Below are positions 1 to 8,113 of a stretch of 26,707 nt of DNA, piece after piece. The stretch comes from a virus. The position numbers were made by a program, and so were the translations under genes. Below the pieces are notes generated by a model. It was not told where the DNA came from. It did not search any database and was given only the letters and a program-made list of their open reading frames with translations. Position 1 is the first letter of the stretch. Every line of letters starts with the position of its first letter. The stretch covers positions 1-26,707 of the IMG/VR virus record IMGVR_UViG_3300024433_000043. The stretch is one strand, 5' to 3'.

Positions 1-1362
1 ACAAGCGCGGAAGCTTTTGGACAACCTACTCTTGCTCCTGGTAATGTAGATATAGTTCCTAATGGTATTGTATCGCAAGAAGCATTTGGCAGTCCTACTT
101 TAGATTTGATAATTTACATTTCTAGTATTGATAGCTCTGAAGCATTTGGATCGCCTAGTGTTTTTCTTGCTCAGGATATAACTCCCAATAGTATTGTAAG
201 TGGGGAAGCCTTTGGCAGTCCTACTTTAGATTTGATAATTTACATTTCTAGTATTGATAGCTCTGAAGCATTTGGGAGTTTAACTTTAAAATACGATCAG
301 ACTACTGCTCCTGATAGCATCCCAAGTTCTGAGGCTTTTGGTCTGCTTGAGATTGGGATGGAGATAACAGGAGCTGGAAATATATCTTCTGAAGAAGCAT
401 GGGGAAATCCTATTGTTAGTAGAGGTCCTGTTTATGTGACTCCTAATAGTATTTTATCTGGAGAAGCATTTGGACAGCTTACGATTTCGGCTGGCAATAT
501 TTATATCCAGGCCACTTCCATTCCCAGTGGGGAGGCTTTTGGAAATGTAATTCTTAATATGGAAATAAAGCCGGATGGTATATCTTCGGCGGAAGCATTT
601 GGGGCTCCTACTATCTTACCGGGAAATGTAGGAATAACTTCTACTGGTATTGTTTCCGCCGAAGCATTCGGTGTTCCTACAATTGATTCTGGTGTCGTAG
701 TTATTGAGACTATTGGTATTGTGTCTGAGGAGGCCTTTGGGAGCCTTACGGTGGTTCGGGGTGGTGTTGCTGTTAGTGCTGGCAGTATAGCCACTGGCGA
801 GCAGTGGGGGAGCCCTACGATAGGAGCAGGGTCGGCCTATATACAAGCTGATAGCATACTATCTTCAGAGGCTTTTGGTTCAATCTCAATAAGTACCGGG
901 AACGTAAATATTGTTCCTAATGGTATTGAATCAGATGAATCTTTTGGTGTTCCTTATATCACAGTTGCAGGAGTTCAGATCTCACCTTATTCAATTGCAT
1001 CATCTGAGATTTTTGGTTCTTTGTCTATTGTTGTTAGTGGTGTGGAAATTCGTCCAATAAGTATAAATTCTGAAGAGCAGTTTGGGGAGCCAGAAGTTCT
1101 TGCTGGTAATGTAAATATTTCTCCAAATGGAATAGCATCTGCTGAGAGTTTTGGTTCTGTTAATATTGTACAATCTATACAAGTTGATTCTATTATTTCT
1201 TCAGAGGCTTTTGGTGCGGTCACTATTTCTACTGGTAATGTTGATATATCCCCAATAGGGATTGTATCTCAAGAAGCTTTTGGTTTGCATACTGTCCGGC
1301 ATGTTTTGATTCTTGATCTTACTGGTTCGGGTATTCCGAGTTCTGAGGGATTTGGAACTCCT
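1..1362 (+). repeat. Tandem EAFG protein-coding repeats, at least 21 copies
   Basis: Units of about 60-69 bases encode the core E-[A/S/Q/I/G]-[FW]-G preceded by I-x-S-x. Twenty-one cores can be counted, including variants EAWG, EQWG, ESFG, EIFG, EQFG and EGFG. Conservation is at the protein level: codons differ freely between most units, so the array is old and under coding constraint, apart from one recent duplication (85-275). The array is cut by the window edge, so the total copy number is unknown. Confidence 0.95.
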
Positions 1363-1716
1363 ATAGTGTTGGCAGTTGTTCTTAATTCATTTATGACACA
1401 GATGGAAACTGATCTTGAAGAGGGCTTCTTCAACGATGAAGAGTTTGCAGATGAGTATACTTATATCCATCAGAATGGTTACAGTTTCCCTCTTACTGGT
1501 ATCTTTGATGAAGATACTGTTCTAGTTGATCCTGATACGATGGCTTCTGTTACTTCAAGAAATCCTTTGTTCACTTGTCAAACTAGCGATTTCAAATTCT
1601 CCCCAACAAAAGGGGATAAGATGATTATAAATGGAACAAATTATCAAGTCGTACATGCAGAGCCAGACGGAACCGGAGTTTCAGAAATAGAGCTCCATTA
1701 TGAAAGGACAGTCTAG
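1..1716 (+). CDS. Head-tail joining protein with long N-terminal EAFG-repeat array (5' partial)
   Basis: The reading frame is already open at base 1, so the true start lies upstream; a TTG at 106 is in frame but inside the repeat array and is not a credible start. Bases 1-1362 encode at least 21 tandem copies of a 20-23 residue repeat with core S-x-E-A-F-G, usually followed by x-P-x-[IVL] and a beta-type stretch ending in P-x-x-I. Bases 1381-1713 encode a compact C-terminal domain of about 110 residues (landmarks FADEYTY, KGDKMIINGTNYQVV, DGTGVSEIELHYE) resembling lambda FII/Gifsy-2 type head-tail joining proteins, which act at the head-tail junction. Family members are normally only about 100-120 residues, so the repeats are an added module. 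The stop overlaps the next start by one base. The joining call is from motif resemblance and position before the tail terminator; the repeat function is unknown. Confidence 0.72.
   Translation, partial: TSAEAFGQPTLAPGNVDIVPNGIVSQEAFGSPTLDLIIYISSIDSSEAFGSPSVFLAQDITPNSIVSGEAFGSPTLDLIIYISSIDSSEAFGSLTLKYDQTTAPDSIPSSEAFGLLEIGMEITGAGNISSEEAWGNPIVSRGPVYVTPNSILSGEAFGQLTISAGNIYIQATSIPSGEAFGNVILNMEIKPDGISSAEAFGAPTILPGNVGITSTGIVSAEAFGVPTIDSGVVVIETIGIVSEEAFGSLTVVRGGVAVSAGSIATGEQWGSPTIGAGSAYIQADSILSSEAFGSISISTGNVNIVPNGIESDESFGVPYITVAGVQISPYSIASSEIFGSLSIVVSGVEIRPISINSEEQFGEPEVLAGNVNISPNGIASAESFGSVNIVQSIQVDSIISSEAFGAVTISTGNVDISPIGIVSQEAFGLHTVRHVLILDLTGSGIPSSEGFGTPIVLAVVLNSFMTQMETDLEEGFFNDEEFADEYTYIHQNGYSFPLTGIFDEDTVLVDPDTMASVTSRNPLFTCQTSDFKFSPTKGDKMIINGTNYQVVHAEPDGTGVSEIELHYERTV
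85..275 (+). repeat. Perfect 65-bp direct repeat inside the EAFG array
   Basis: Bases 85-149 and 211-275 are identical over 65 bp with an offset of 126 bp (42 codons, two protein repeats). Similarity continues imperfectly to the left of both copies. The surrounding units are far more diverged, so this is a recent in-frame duplication of two repeats. Confidence 0.93.
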
Positions 1717-2282
1717 TGGCTATTGTCGAAAAAAATAAGATACAACCTAGTCCTAGAATAGTTATAAGGAATAAGGCGAAGGAACTTTTGAAGGAGAATG
1801 TAGATGTAGCTGAGAGGGTGTTCTGCTCTCGGCCGAAACCTTTGTTCCTTACTGAACTACCAGCATGTCTAATCTATTTTACTAATGAAGAAGCGGATGA
1901 TGGAGATACGCGTCCTCGTGAGTATGAAAAGAAATTGATGCTCGTCACAGAAGTGGTGCATAGGTTGGAGTCTGTGCGGGATAATGCTCTTGATGATTTT
2001 CTTGACTCGCGGGCATGGGAAATAGAGCAGACGTTTTTTGCTGACAGGTTTATGGGATTAAAGGGATTAGTTAACGATATAACATTGAAGAGCACAGAAG
2101 CTCTTAATATCCAAATTGAGGGGGATGCAGATATTGCATCAGAGCGTCTTGTGTGGGAGATACAATACTATCAAGAAGCCTTTAATAATGGCGAGCTGGA
2201 TGAGTTCTTGAAATTTATTACTGAATATAAACCAACAAACAATGCAGATGCAGAAGACAATGTAACTATCCGGGAGGAATAA
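1716..2282 (+). CDS. Tail terminator / Mu gp37-like protein (DUF1834-type)
   Basis: 188 residues starting at GTG 1716, which overlaps the TAG of the preceding gene by one base. The position between the head-tail joining gene and a DUF2635-type gene matches Mu gp37. The C-terminal stretch around GDADIASERLVWEIQYY has the pattern seen in lambda U-like tail-terminator and minor tail proteins, which cap the tail tube and dock it to the head. The protein is soluble with no signal or membrane segment. Its TAA overlaps the next ATG, implying translational coupling. The family call rests on gene order plus this C-terminal pattern; the alternative is another small neck protein. Confidence 0.6.
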   Translation: MAIVEKNKIQPSPRIVIRNKAKELLKENVDVAERVFCSRPKPLFLTELPACLIYFTNEEADDGDTRPREYEKKLMLVTEVVHRLESVRDNALDDFLDSRAWEIEQTFFADRFMGLKGLVNDITLKSTEALNIQIEGDADIASERLVWEIQYYQEAFNNGELDEFLKFITEYKPTNNADAEDNVTIREE

Positions 2283-2506
2283 TGGAAAGAGTTATTATCA
2301 AGAAAGTCGAAGGACGTCTTGCGCGATTAGAAGATGGTCGTGAAGTTCCTGAGAGTGGTGTTGAGGTTACACGGAATTCTTACGTCAACAGACAGGTACT
2401 TGCTGGTGATGTTGAGGTCGTAACCAATGAAGAGAACAAAGACACAAAGAAATCACAGAAGAAAAATTCTAACAAAACTGAGGAGGTAGGCGATGACAAT
2501 TCCTAG
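2282..2506 (+). CDS. DUF2635-like small tail protein (Mu gp38 position)
   Basis: 74 residues. The first 45 follow the DUF2635 layout: a short beta start, a conserved arg/pro-rich turn (GREVPESGVEVT), an aromatic near NSYVNRQVLAGDVEVV, then a polar lysine/glutamate tail (about residues 50-74) not needed by the family. In Mu-like phages this small gene always precedes the sheath gene, as here. It starts on the stop of the upstream gene and overlaps the sheath start by 14 bases. The role is unknown; it probably works in tail assembly. Confidence 0.6.
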   Translation: MERVIIKKVEGRLARLEDGREVPESGVEVTRNSYVNRQVLAGDVEVVTNEENKDTKKSQKKNSNKTEEVGDDNS

Positions 2507-3959
2507 TACTCTTAGAGTCCCATTTGTATATGTGGAGTTCGATTCTAGTCGAGCATTCCAGGGACCTAGTCTTTTGAAGTATAAGGTTCTTTTGGTTGGA
2601 CAGAGATTGTCCACAGGCACGAAGCCAGAGTTAAACATTGACAAGATAACAAGCTACGATCAAGCGATGCAACTTTATGGAGTTGGTTCTCAGCTTTCTC
2701 GGCAGTTTAAAGCATTCTTCGCCAATGATAAAATCTCTGATGTTTATGGATGCAGTCTTGATGATGCAGGTTCTGGTATCGCTGCGACAGGGACATTTGT
2801 TATTGGTGGTTCTGCAACTGCGACAGGTTCTTTTATTGCATACGTTATGGGAGTTCGTTTTGCAGTGGCTGTCGCTTCCGGTGTTGCCGCGACTGCTATT
2901 GGTGACGCACTTGCGACTGCGATCAATGCAGATACTACGATGCCAGTAACTGCGAACAATGTAACTGGGACAGTTACTTTGACAGCACGAAACAAGGGCG
3001 AGGCTGGAAATGATCTTGATCTCAGGATCAATTATAATTCTGGTGAAGAGCTCCCTATTGGTGTTACTTGTACGGTAAATACAATGGGAAGTGTCGTTGC
3101 TGGAGCAAACAATCCGCTTCTTTCATCTGTTATCGCAATCCTTGGTGACGAGTGGTATAATGTTATTTCTGCTCCTTATTATGATGCTACAAATCTTGAC
3201 GCTATTGAGACAGAACTTGCTGACAGGTTCGGTCCTCTGCGGATGATTGACGGACAGTATATTACAAGCCGTCGTGGAACAGTTGGCACTCTGTCAAGTT
3301 GGGGCAATGCTCGGAATTCTAAGTTTGTTGAGGTTATGCACTCTCAGAAAATTCCAGGATACTCTCCTGAATTTGCATCCGCTCTTGCTGGTCAATTGGC
3401 ACAAGAGGCATCGGCTGATCCTGCTCGCCCATTCCAAACTCTTGAACTCGTGGGCATACTTCCCCCAGCGATTACAGAAAGATTTACGCTGGCAGAAAAT
3501 AATTCATTGCTCTATGACGGTATCTCCACGTTCTATGTTGACAATGGAGGCAAGGTTCGTATCCAGCGTGCGATTACTATGTATCAGACCAATGCTCTCG
3601 GAGCTGAGGATATTGCATATCTTGATGCGAATACATTGTTTACACTTATGTATCTGCGTTATGATTTCCGCACGCAAATTCTCACAAAGTATTCGCGCGC
3701 AAAACTGGCAGATGATGATGTTCAGATAGGAGCAGGACAGGTTGTAATGACTCCTAAGCTGGGGAAATCTGAAGCGATAAATATCTTCAGAGGTTGGCAG
3801 AATCTTGGTCTTACTGAAGATATAGATCAATTCAAAAATGATCTTGTCTGTGTTCGTTCGGAAACTGATCCTAACCGTCTTGAATGGATCCTTCCGCCTG
3901 ATCTTGTCAATCAGTTCCGTGTTGGAGCAGCGACGCTCCAGTTCTTGTTACAGGGTTAA
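2493..3959 (+). CDS. Contractile tail sheath protein (Mu gpL-like)
   Basis: 488 residues, the expected size of a Mu-type sheath subunit. AGGAGG at 2481-2486 sets the ATG at 2493 with 6-base spacing. The N-terminus (VPFVYVEFDSSRAFQG) and the C-terminal region rich in FNIFRGWQNLGL/DLVCVRSETDPNRL-type patterns followed by DLVNQFRVGAATLQF match the Mu sheath family. Residues about 95-200 form a gly/ala/thr-rich domain that would sit on the outside of the sheath. It polymerises around the tube and contracts to drive the tube into the cell. The following gene is the tube, as expected. Confidence 0.9.
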   Translation: MTIPSTLRVPFVYVEFDSSRAFQGPSLLKYKVLLVGQRLSTGTKPELNIDKITSYDQAMQLYGVGSQLSRQFKAFFANDKISDVYGCSLDDAGSGIAATGTFVIGGSATATGSFIAYVMGVRFAVAVASGVAATAIGDALATAINADTTMPVTANNVTGTVTLTARNKGEAGNDLDLRINYNSGEELPIGVTCTVNTMGSVVAGANNPLLSSVIAILGDEWYNVISAPYYDATNLDAIETELADRFGPLRMIDGQYITSRRGTVGTLSSWGNARNSKFVEVMHSQKIPGYSPEFASALAGQLAQEASADPARPFQTLELVGILPPAITERFTLAENNSLLYDGISTFYVDNGGKVRIQRAITMYQTNALGAEDIAYLDANTLFTLMYLRYDFRTQILTKYSRAKLADDDVQIGAGQVVMTPKLGKSEAINIFRGWQNLGLTEDIDQFKNDLVCVRSETDPNRLEWILPPDLVNQFRVGAATLQFLLQG

Positions 3960-4000
3960 TCTGTAAACTGTTCTTTATATAATTCAATTAGGAGGTAATG

Positions 4001-4366
4001 ATGGGCGATAACAGGGTTTCTGGTATCATCGAATTGAAAACAAACGGTGAGATCCAGAATGCGAAAGGAAGTTTCACTTATAATCTTGGACGTCTCAAGA
4101 AGGAGATGATCGTAGGTCAGGATCGTGTCCATGGATATAAGGCACTCCCGCAGGTCCCTTTCATAGAGGGGGAAATAACGGATCGCGGTAGTTTGAATCT
4201 TGAAACATTTATGGATGCTGACGATGTTACAGTGACTCTTTCACTTGCGAACGGGAAGGTAATAGTTCTCAAGGAAGGTGTCTATGCCGCAGATGGTGAT
4301 GGTTCAACTGAAGAGGCAAATATTCAAGCAAGATGGGAAGGTATGTCTTGTGAGGAAGTAAGATAG
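4001..4366 (+). CDS. Tail tube protein (Mu gpM-like)
   Basis: 121 residues counted from ATG 4001. An overlapping ATG at 3998 gives one extra Met but lies only 2 bases from GGAGG (3991-3995), while 4001 has the normal 5-base spacing, so 4001 is preferred. The length, all-beta character and landmarks (VSGIIELKTNGEI, AKGSFTYNLG, TVTLSLANGKVIVL, ANIQARWEGMSCEEV) fit the Mu-type tail tube family; the last motif is typical of the C-terminal tube strand. It stacks as rings inside the sheath and forms the DNA conduit. It lies directly between sheath and chaperone genes, the canonical place. Confidence 0.87.
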   Translation: MGDNRVSGIIELKTNGEIQNAKGSFTYNLGRLKKEMIVGQDRVHGYKALPQVPFIEGEITDRGSLNLETFMDADDVTVTLSLANGKVIVLKEGVYAADGDGSTEEANIQARWEGMSCEEVR

Positions 4367-4401
4367 TCTAGTTCTTTAACACAATTCTCAAGGAGTTTAA
4401 A

Positions 4402-4725
4402 ATGGCCAACGTAATTACGGCTAAGGATTTTGAGCAGATAGAAGGTGAAGTAGAACTCCCATTTACTCTCACATTGCGGGAACCTATTGAGTGGGGATCT
4501 GAGACGCGGGAAACAATTGTTATAACGAAGCGTCTTAAAGCAAAACATTTTAAAGGTATGCGAGGGTCTGATATGTCATTCACAGATCAGATATCCTTGA
4601 TATCTCAGGCGACTGTGGAACCTTTTGCTCTTATTGAGGAGATTGATGCTGGGGATTTCATGGTTCTTTCTAATGTCATAAATTCTTTTTTGCCTCCTGG
4701 CCTGACGACTGGCGACAATCGTTAG
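4402..4725 (+). CDS. Tail assembly chaperone, short form (Mu gp41-like)
   Basis: 107 residues. AAGGAG about 6-8 bases before ATG 4402 supports the start. The pattern LPFTLTLREPIEWG...ITKRLKAKHFKGM...DQISLISQATVEP...EEIDAGDFMVLSNVINSFL is that of the Mu gp41 / P2 E type chaperone family (E/41/14), which binds the tape measure before tube polymerisation. The position between tube and tape measure is diagnostic. A slippery heptamer near the 3' end feeds a minority of ribosomes into the longer product ending at 4847. Confidence 0.83.
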   Translation: MANVITAKDFEQIEGEVELPFTLTLREPIEWGSETRETIVITKRLKAKHFKGMRGSDMSFTDQISLISQATVEPFALIEEIDAGDFMVLSNVINSFLPPGLTTGDNR

Positions 4726-4847
4726 GTCTTTTCGCGTATCTGTTTAAATTTCAACCGAGTGAGATGTGGGAATTTGACGCTGGAGATATTGCGTTTTGGA
4801 AAGAAAGATCAGATGAAATAATCAAAAGTCTTAACAAGAAACGATAG
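4402..4847 (+). CDS. Tail assembly chaperone, -1 frameshift product
   Basis: Slippage by -1 at T TTT TTG (4686-4692) joins the first 97 codons of the chaperone to a 51-codon open frame ending in TAG at 4845-4847, giving about 148 residues. The extension (start ASWPDDWRQSLG, then LFAYLFKFQPSEMWEF and DAGDIAFWKERSDE) has the W-rich, LA-x-x-F, P-x-E-x-x-x-M, W pattern of the second part of chaperone pairs in Mu and P2. The extension has no plausible independent Shine-Dalgarno start. Conserved frameshifting between these two cistrons is established in tailed phages; the exact site here is read from the sequence. Confidence 0.8.
4686..4692 (+). promoter_or_regulatory. Programmed -1 ribosomal frameshift site TTTTTTG
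   Basis: The zero frame reads T TTT TTG, an exact X-XXY-YYZ heptamer. After a -1 slip both tRNAs re-pair with TTT. The site is 31 bases before the zero-frame stop, and the -1 frame is open to 4847. This is the expected position for the tail chaperone frameshift. Confidence 0.8.
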
Positions 4848-4856
4848 AGGGTTCTC

Positions 4857-6671
4857 ATGGGGATTCAGCCAATTAGGATAGTCATCCAAGGTGTTGACAA
4901 GTTTTCCAGTACGATAGCCAAGTCTCAAAAGAGAATTGACAAGTTTGGGAAATCAATGTCGCGCGCTGGACGTTCTATGACGATGGCATTGACTGTCCCA
5001 CTAGTTACGATGGGAGTCGCCGCTCTCAAGACTACTGCAGATTTTGAGCAGTCTATGTTGAGAGTTGGGAATTTGACAGGAGCAACGGGGAAGCAATTCG
5101 CGGCTCTCGAGTCTCAAGCAAGAGACTTGGGAGCTACGACTTTGCACACGGCATCCCAAGCCGCAGAGGGTATGGGTTTCTTGGGGATGGCCGGTTTTAA
5201 AACTAATGAGATTATGTCTGCGATGCCAGCGACTCTTGATCTTGCAACTGTCGCACAGATAGAACTTGGTAGGAGTGCAGATATAGTATCTAATGTATTG
5301 ACCGCATACAATAAAGATGCATCTGAGACGGTTGCGGTTGTAGACCTTATGACAGACACGATGAACTCTGCCAACACAAATATGGAACAACTTGCAGAGG
5401 CGATGAAATTTGTAGGTCCTATCGCTGCAGGAATGAAGATACCAATTGACCAGACAGTGACTGCGATAGGACAATTATCTAATGCAGGTATCCAAGGTGC
5501 AATGGCTGGAACACAATTGCGCGGAGTTCTTGCAATGCTTGCAGACCCTTCAAATAAGGCAAGATCTGCTCTTGCACGTTTGGAGATTCCTAAATCGGCT
5601 ATAGTTGATACAAGTGGAAATATAAAAGATCTCGGAGAAGTTATTCGTGCCTTTGGGGAATCAGGAGCAACGACCGCGGATATGCTACAAATATTTGGGA
5701 GGAGAATTGGTCCAGGAATGGTTGCTCTTGTAGGTCAAGGACACAAAGCATTTGCAGAATTAAATACTGATCTAAAAGATAGTGCTGGAGAAGCACGTAA
5801 GTCTGCAGAAGCTTTTGAGAAGTCATTTACTGGAGAACTTAAAACTCTTGTGAGTGCTCTGCAAGAGTTTGGAATTTCTATGATAAAAGATACAGGCATC
5901 TTGGCGTCGTTCACTAGCAAGATTAAGAAGGTTACAATATTTGTCCGTAACCTTGCGAAAGCTAATCCTCAACTACTTAAGATGGGAGCAATTTTTGCGG
6001 CGATAGTTGCCGTCGCTGGTCCACTCCTAGTTATCTTTGGAACACTCATCTCCAGTGTCGCAACTATTGGAGGGGCTATAGCTGGAGCGGGAGGCATGAT
6101 GGCGATACTTCTGAATCCAGTTACACTTATGATCGCAGGTATTGGCGTCCTTATTGGGATGTTTGTTGCAATGCGTGAGAAGTTTGGGATGAGTATTAAA
6201 GATATGGCAGTTGGTTTTCTTGCATTCACTGGTCCTGTAGGGTTGTTCGCTAGTGTCTTTATAAATAACTGGGGAAAGATATTGCCATTTATCAAGCTCT
6301 TCGGGATAACGATGTTAGGGTTAGGAAAGATATTGTTGTATGTTATGTGGCCATTCTTTAAGATCCTAGAGTTAATAGGCAAAGCTCTTTCCTTTGTTGT
6401 GGGTAAGATACTTGATTTACTTAGTGCGATCACTAGGATTGCGTTGCCTAAATGGTTAGAGAAAAAGATAGGTCTGACGCCAGGAGTTGAGCAAGCTCCT
6501 TCTACTCCTGATCTTAGTGCAGATGCTCTTATGGCTGGCGTTAGTAATGTAAATACGAATAAGAATGAAACGACTTTAAAAATTGAAGATAGAGCAGGAG
6601 TTAAAATTACTTCAGAAACAACGAGTGGGACTATAGACACCGAGGTTACTCGCGGTCTTGCGTTTCCATAG
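4857..6671 (+). CDS. Tail tape measure protein (TP901-type)
   Basis: 604 residues. The ATG at 4857 follows AGAGGG by a normal spacing and comes 9 bases after the frameshift product ends. Residues about 15-340 are alanine-rich helices with the TP901/PhageMin_Tail core (MTMALTVPLVTMG, TADFEQSMLRVGNLTGAT, QAAEGMGFLGMAGF, AGIQGAMAGTQLRG). Residues about 370-520 hold several strongly hydrophobic segments, usual for tape measures that enter the host membrane at ejection. The C-terminal 80 residues are polar. The protein sets tail length and is packed inside the tube; by the usual rule of about 0.15 nm per residue the tail would be near 90 nm, an inference only. Confidence 0.92.
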   Translation: MGIQPIRIVIQGVDKFSSTIAKSQKRIDKFGKSMSRAGRSMTMALTVPLVTMGVAALKTTADFEQSMLRVGNLTGATGKQFAALESQARDLGATTLHTASQAAEGMGFLGMAGFKTNEIMSAMPATLDLATVAQIELGRSADIVSNVLTAYNKDASETVAVVDLMTDTMNSANTNMEQLAEAMKFVGPIAAGMKIPIDQTVTAIGQLSNAGIQGAMAGTQLRGVLAMLADPSNKARSALARLEIPKSAIVDTSGNIKDLGEVIRAFGESGATTADMLQIFGRRIGPGMVALVGQGHKAFAELNTDLKDSAGEARKSAEAFEKSFTGELKTLVSALQEFGISMIKDTGILASFTSKIKKVTIFVRNLAKANPQLLKMGAIFAAIVAVAGPLLVIFGTLISSVATIGGAIAGAGGMMAILLNPVTLMIAGIGVLIGMFVAMREKFGMSIKDMAVGFLAFTGPVGLFASVFINNWGKILPFIKLFGITMLGLGKILLYVMWPFFKILELIGKALSFVVGKILDLLSAITRIALPKWLEKKIGLTPGVEQAPSTPDLSADALMAGVSNVNTNKNETTLKIEDRAGVKITSETTSGTIDTEVTRGLAFP

Positions 6672-6679
6672 GGGATAAT

Positions 6680-7858
6680 ATGCCTTGGATAGATTCTTTC
6701 AGACAGGCCAAATTTCGGAACGCATCTTTTTTTGTTCCATCCGCTGAGAACTCAGGTGGTCGTAGACTTGCCGTCAATGAGTTCCCTAAAGAAGAGAAGC
6801 CTGATGTTGAAGATATGGGTAGGAAAGCCCGCAGATATAATATAGATGCCTATATCTTAGGCGATGAATACTTCGGTCCTCGAGATACGCTTGTAGATGC
6901 CCTTGAGAAAGAAGGCCCTGGAATATTAGTACATCCATATCTTGGTAATATTACAGTCTCGGTTTCTACATACTTATTCAGAGAAACCGTTCAAGAAGGC
7001 AGGATGGTTCGGTTCACTATTAGTTTCGTAGAGACTGGTGAACGAGAATTTCCAACTACGATTATTGATACAGTAACAGACGTCGCGTTGAAAAAACAAA
7101 CAGCGTTAGACGCTTGTAGAACAGCCTTGTCGCGTGTGTATTCAATTGCACAAGTCCCGTACTCTGTATCACAAAATGCTATCAGTACAATAGATGACGG
7201 TCTTTCTCTGATAGGTGATTCTAAAAGGATCGTGTCCGCTGTATCTGATTTCTCACGCGACCTTGAGAATGCACAAGGAAGAGTGATACAGCTCGCGTAC
7301 GATGTTGTTGATTTAGGACAGGAGACTGTTGATCTTATATCTTTCGGCACGCTGACAAGTGACGATTTTCCAGCTACTCCTGAGAACTCACGGGATCAAT
7401 TTTTTGAGATGAAAGATATGTGGGATTATGTCCCTGAAGAGCAGATAATTATAGATAGTCCTGCTAGTCAATACGCAGATTTCTTCCAGAACGTATCTAT
7501 TGTGAATGGTCTTAGTATGTTGTCAATACTTGAGTATACAAGTCTTGAAGAATCTGAAGAGCTTAGAGATATCGCCTTTAAAAAACTTGAAGAAATACTT
7601 CTTAGTGTTACGGATGACGACCTGTATATTTCTCTATATGATTTACGGACGGCAGTGTCAAGAGACACAGATAGACGTGGTCGTAAGCTCCCAAGGCTGG
7701 CAGAGTTTGTTCCTAATGTCTCCCTCCCAGCGATTGTGCATTCGTATTCTTTGTATGGTACAATTGATGAGGAGCAGGATATTATTGACAGAAACGCAAT
7801 ACGTCATCCAGGAATGGTTCCGGGTGGTGTGCCTTTAGAAGTTAAGATTTCTGTTTAG
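6680..7858 (+). CDS. DNA circularisation / tail protein N (Mu gpN-like)
   Basis: 392 residues, start ATG 6680 eight bases after the tape measure stop. The first 115 residues carry the DNA_circ_N signature: W-x-D-S-F-R-x-A-x-F-R at the start, then RRLAVNEFP and the FGPRDTLVDALEKEGPGILVHP stretch typical of the N-terminal module. The rest is helical and polar with a glu/asp-rich C-terminal region. In Mu, gpN is a structural tail/baseplate component placed after the tape measure, matching this location; the circularisation name comes from related phages and need not describe the role here. Confidence 0.82.
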   Translation: MPWIDSFRQAKFRNASFFVPSAENSGGRRLAVNEFPKEEKPDVEDMGRKARRYNIDAYILGDEYFGPRDTLVDALEKEGPGILVHPYLGNITVSVSTYLFRETVQEGRMVRFTISFVETGEREFPTTIIDTVTDVALKKQTALDACRTALSRVYSIAQVPYSVSQNAISTIDDGLSLIGDSKRIVSAVSDFSRDLENAQGRVIQLAYDVVDLGQETVDLISFGTLTSDDFPATPENSRDQFFEMKDMWDYVPEEQIIIDSPASQYADFFQNVSIVNGLSMLSILEYTSLEESEELRDIAFKKLEEILLSVTDDDLYISLYDLRTAVSRDTDRRGRKLPRLAEFVPNVSLPAIVHSYSLYGTIDEEQDIIDRNAIRHPGMVPGGVPLEVKISV

Positions 7859-7866
7859 GAGTTACT

Positions 7867-8019
7867 ATGAAGAAGACAATTGAAAAAATAAAGTTCTATA
7901 TGGAAATTATAACTTTCTGCGGGACTCTTATAGGAGGGTTCTGGTTTGGTGTTGTTAAACCTGCTCTTCAGGATATAATACATGAGGAAATAGTCTATAC
8001 TAATTTTTTTAGTATTTGA
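7867..8019 (+). CDS. Small single-span membrane protein, probably frameshifted
   Basis: The ATG at 7867 is 6 bases after GGAG and encodes 50 residues: a basic/amphipathic start (KKTIEKIKF), one hydrophobic segment (about residues 12-34, with GTLIGGFWFGVV) and a short tail ending at TGA 8017-8019. Just before the stop is a run of seven T (8004-8010). The +1 frame after this run is open to TAA 8111-8113 and adds a charged helix (DEQLERADKKFKAYKKF) that looks like a natural continuation. That frame contains no ATG, GTG or TTG, so it could be made only by slippage or if the extra T is an error. It would then overlap the next gene start (8100). I do not recognise the family. Confidence 0.6.
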   Translation: MKKTIEKIKFYMEIITFCGTLIGGFWFGVVKPALQDIIHEEIVYTNFFSI

Positions 8020-8113
8020 GATTATTTCGGATGAGCAATTAGAAAGAGCAGATAAGAAGTTTAAGGCTTATAAAAAATTCAAAGATTATGGGATAGAAGA
8101 TGCCGAAAGATAA
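8004..8113 (+). other. Out-of-frame continuation of the 7867 gene after a T7 run
   Basis: Removing one T from 8004-8010 fuses the 7867 frame to about 35 more codons ending at 8113, giving a protein near 82 residues with one membrane span and a charged cytoplasmic or periplasmic helix. The extension lacks any start codon of its own. Confidence 0.5.

Noticed and set aside
501-1223. Long minus-strand reading frames
   Set aside because: They mirror the periodic repeat coding on the + strand and have no ribosome sites or family motifs.
1-1362. Regular repeats suggestive of a CRISPR array
   Set aside because: Units are degenerate at DNA level, of variable length and conserved as protein in one open frame; there are no identical direct repeats with unique spacers.
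106-1716. TTG 106 as the start of the head-tail joining gene
   Set aside because: The same frame and repeat continue to base 1; no Shine-Dalgarno is present before 106.
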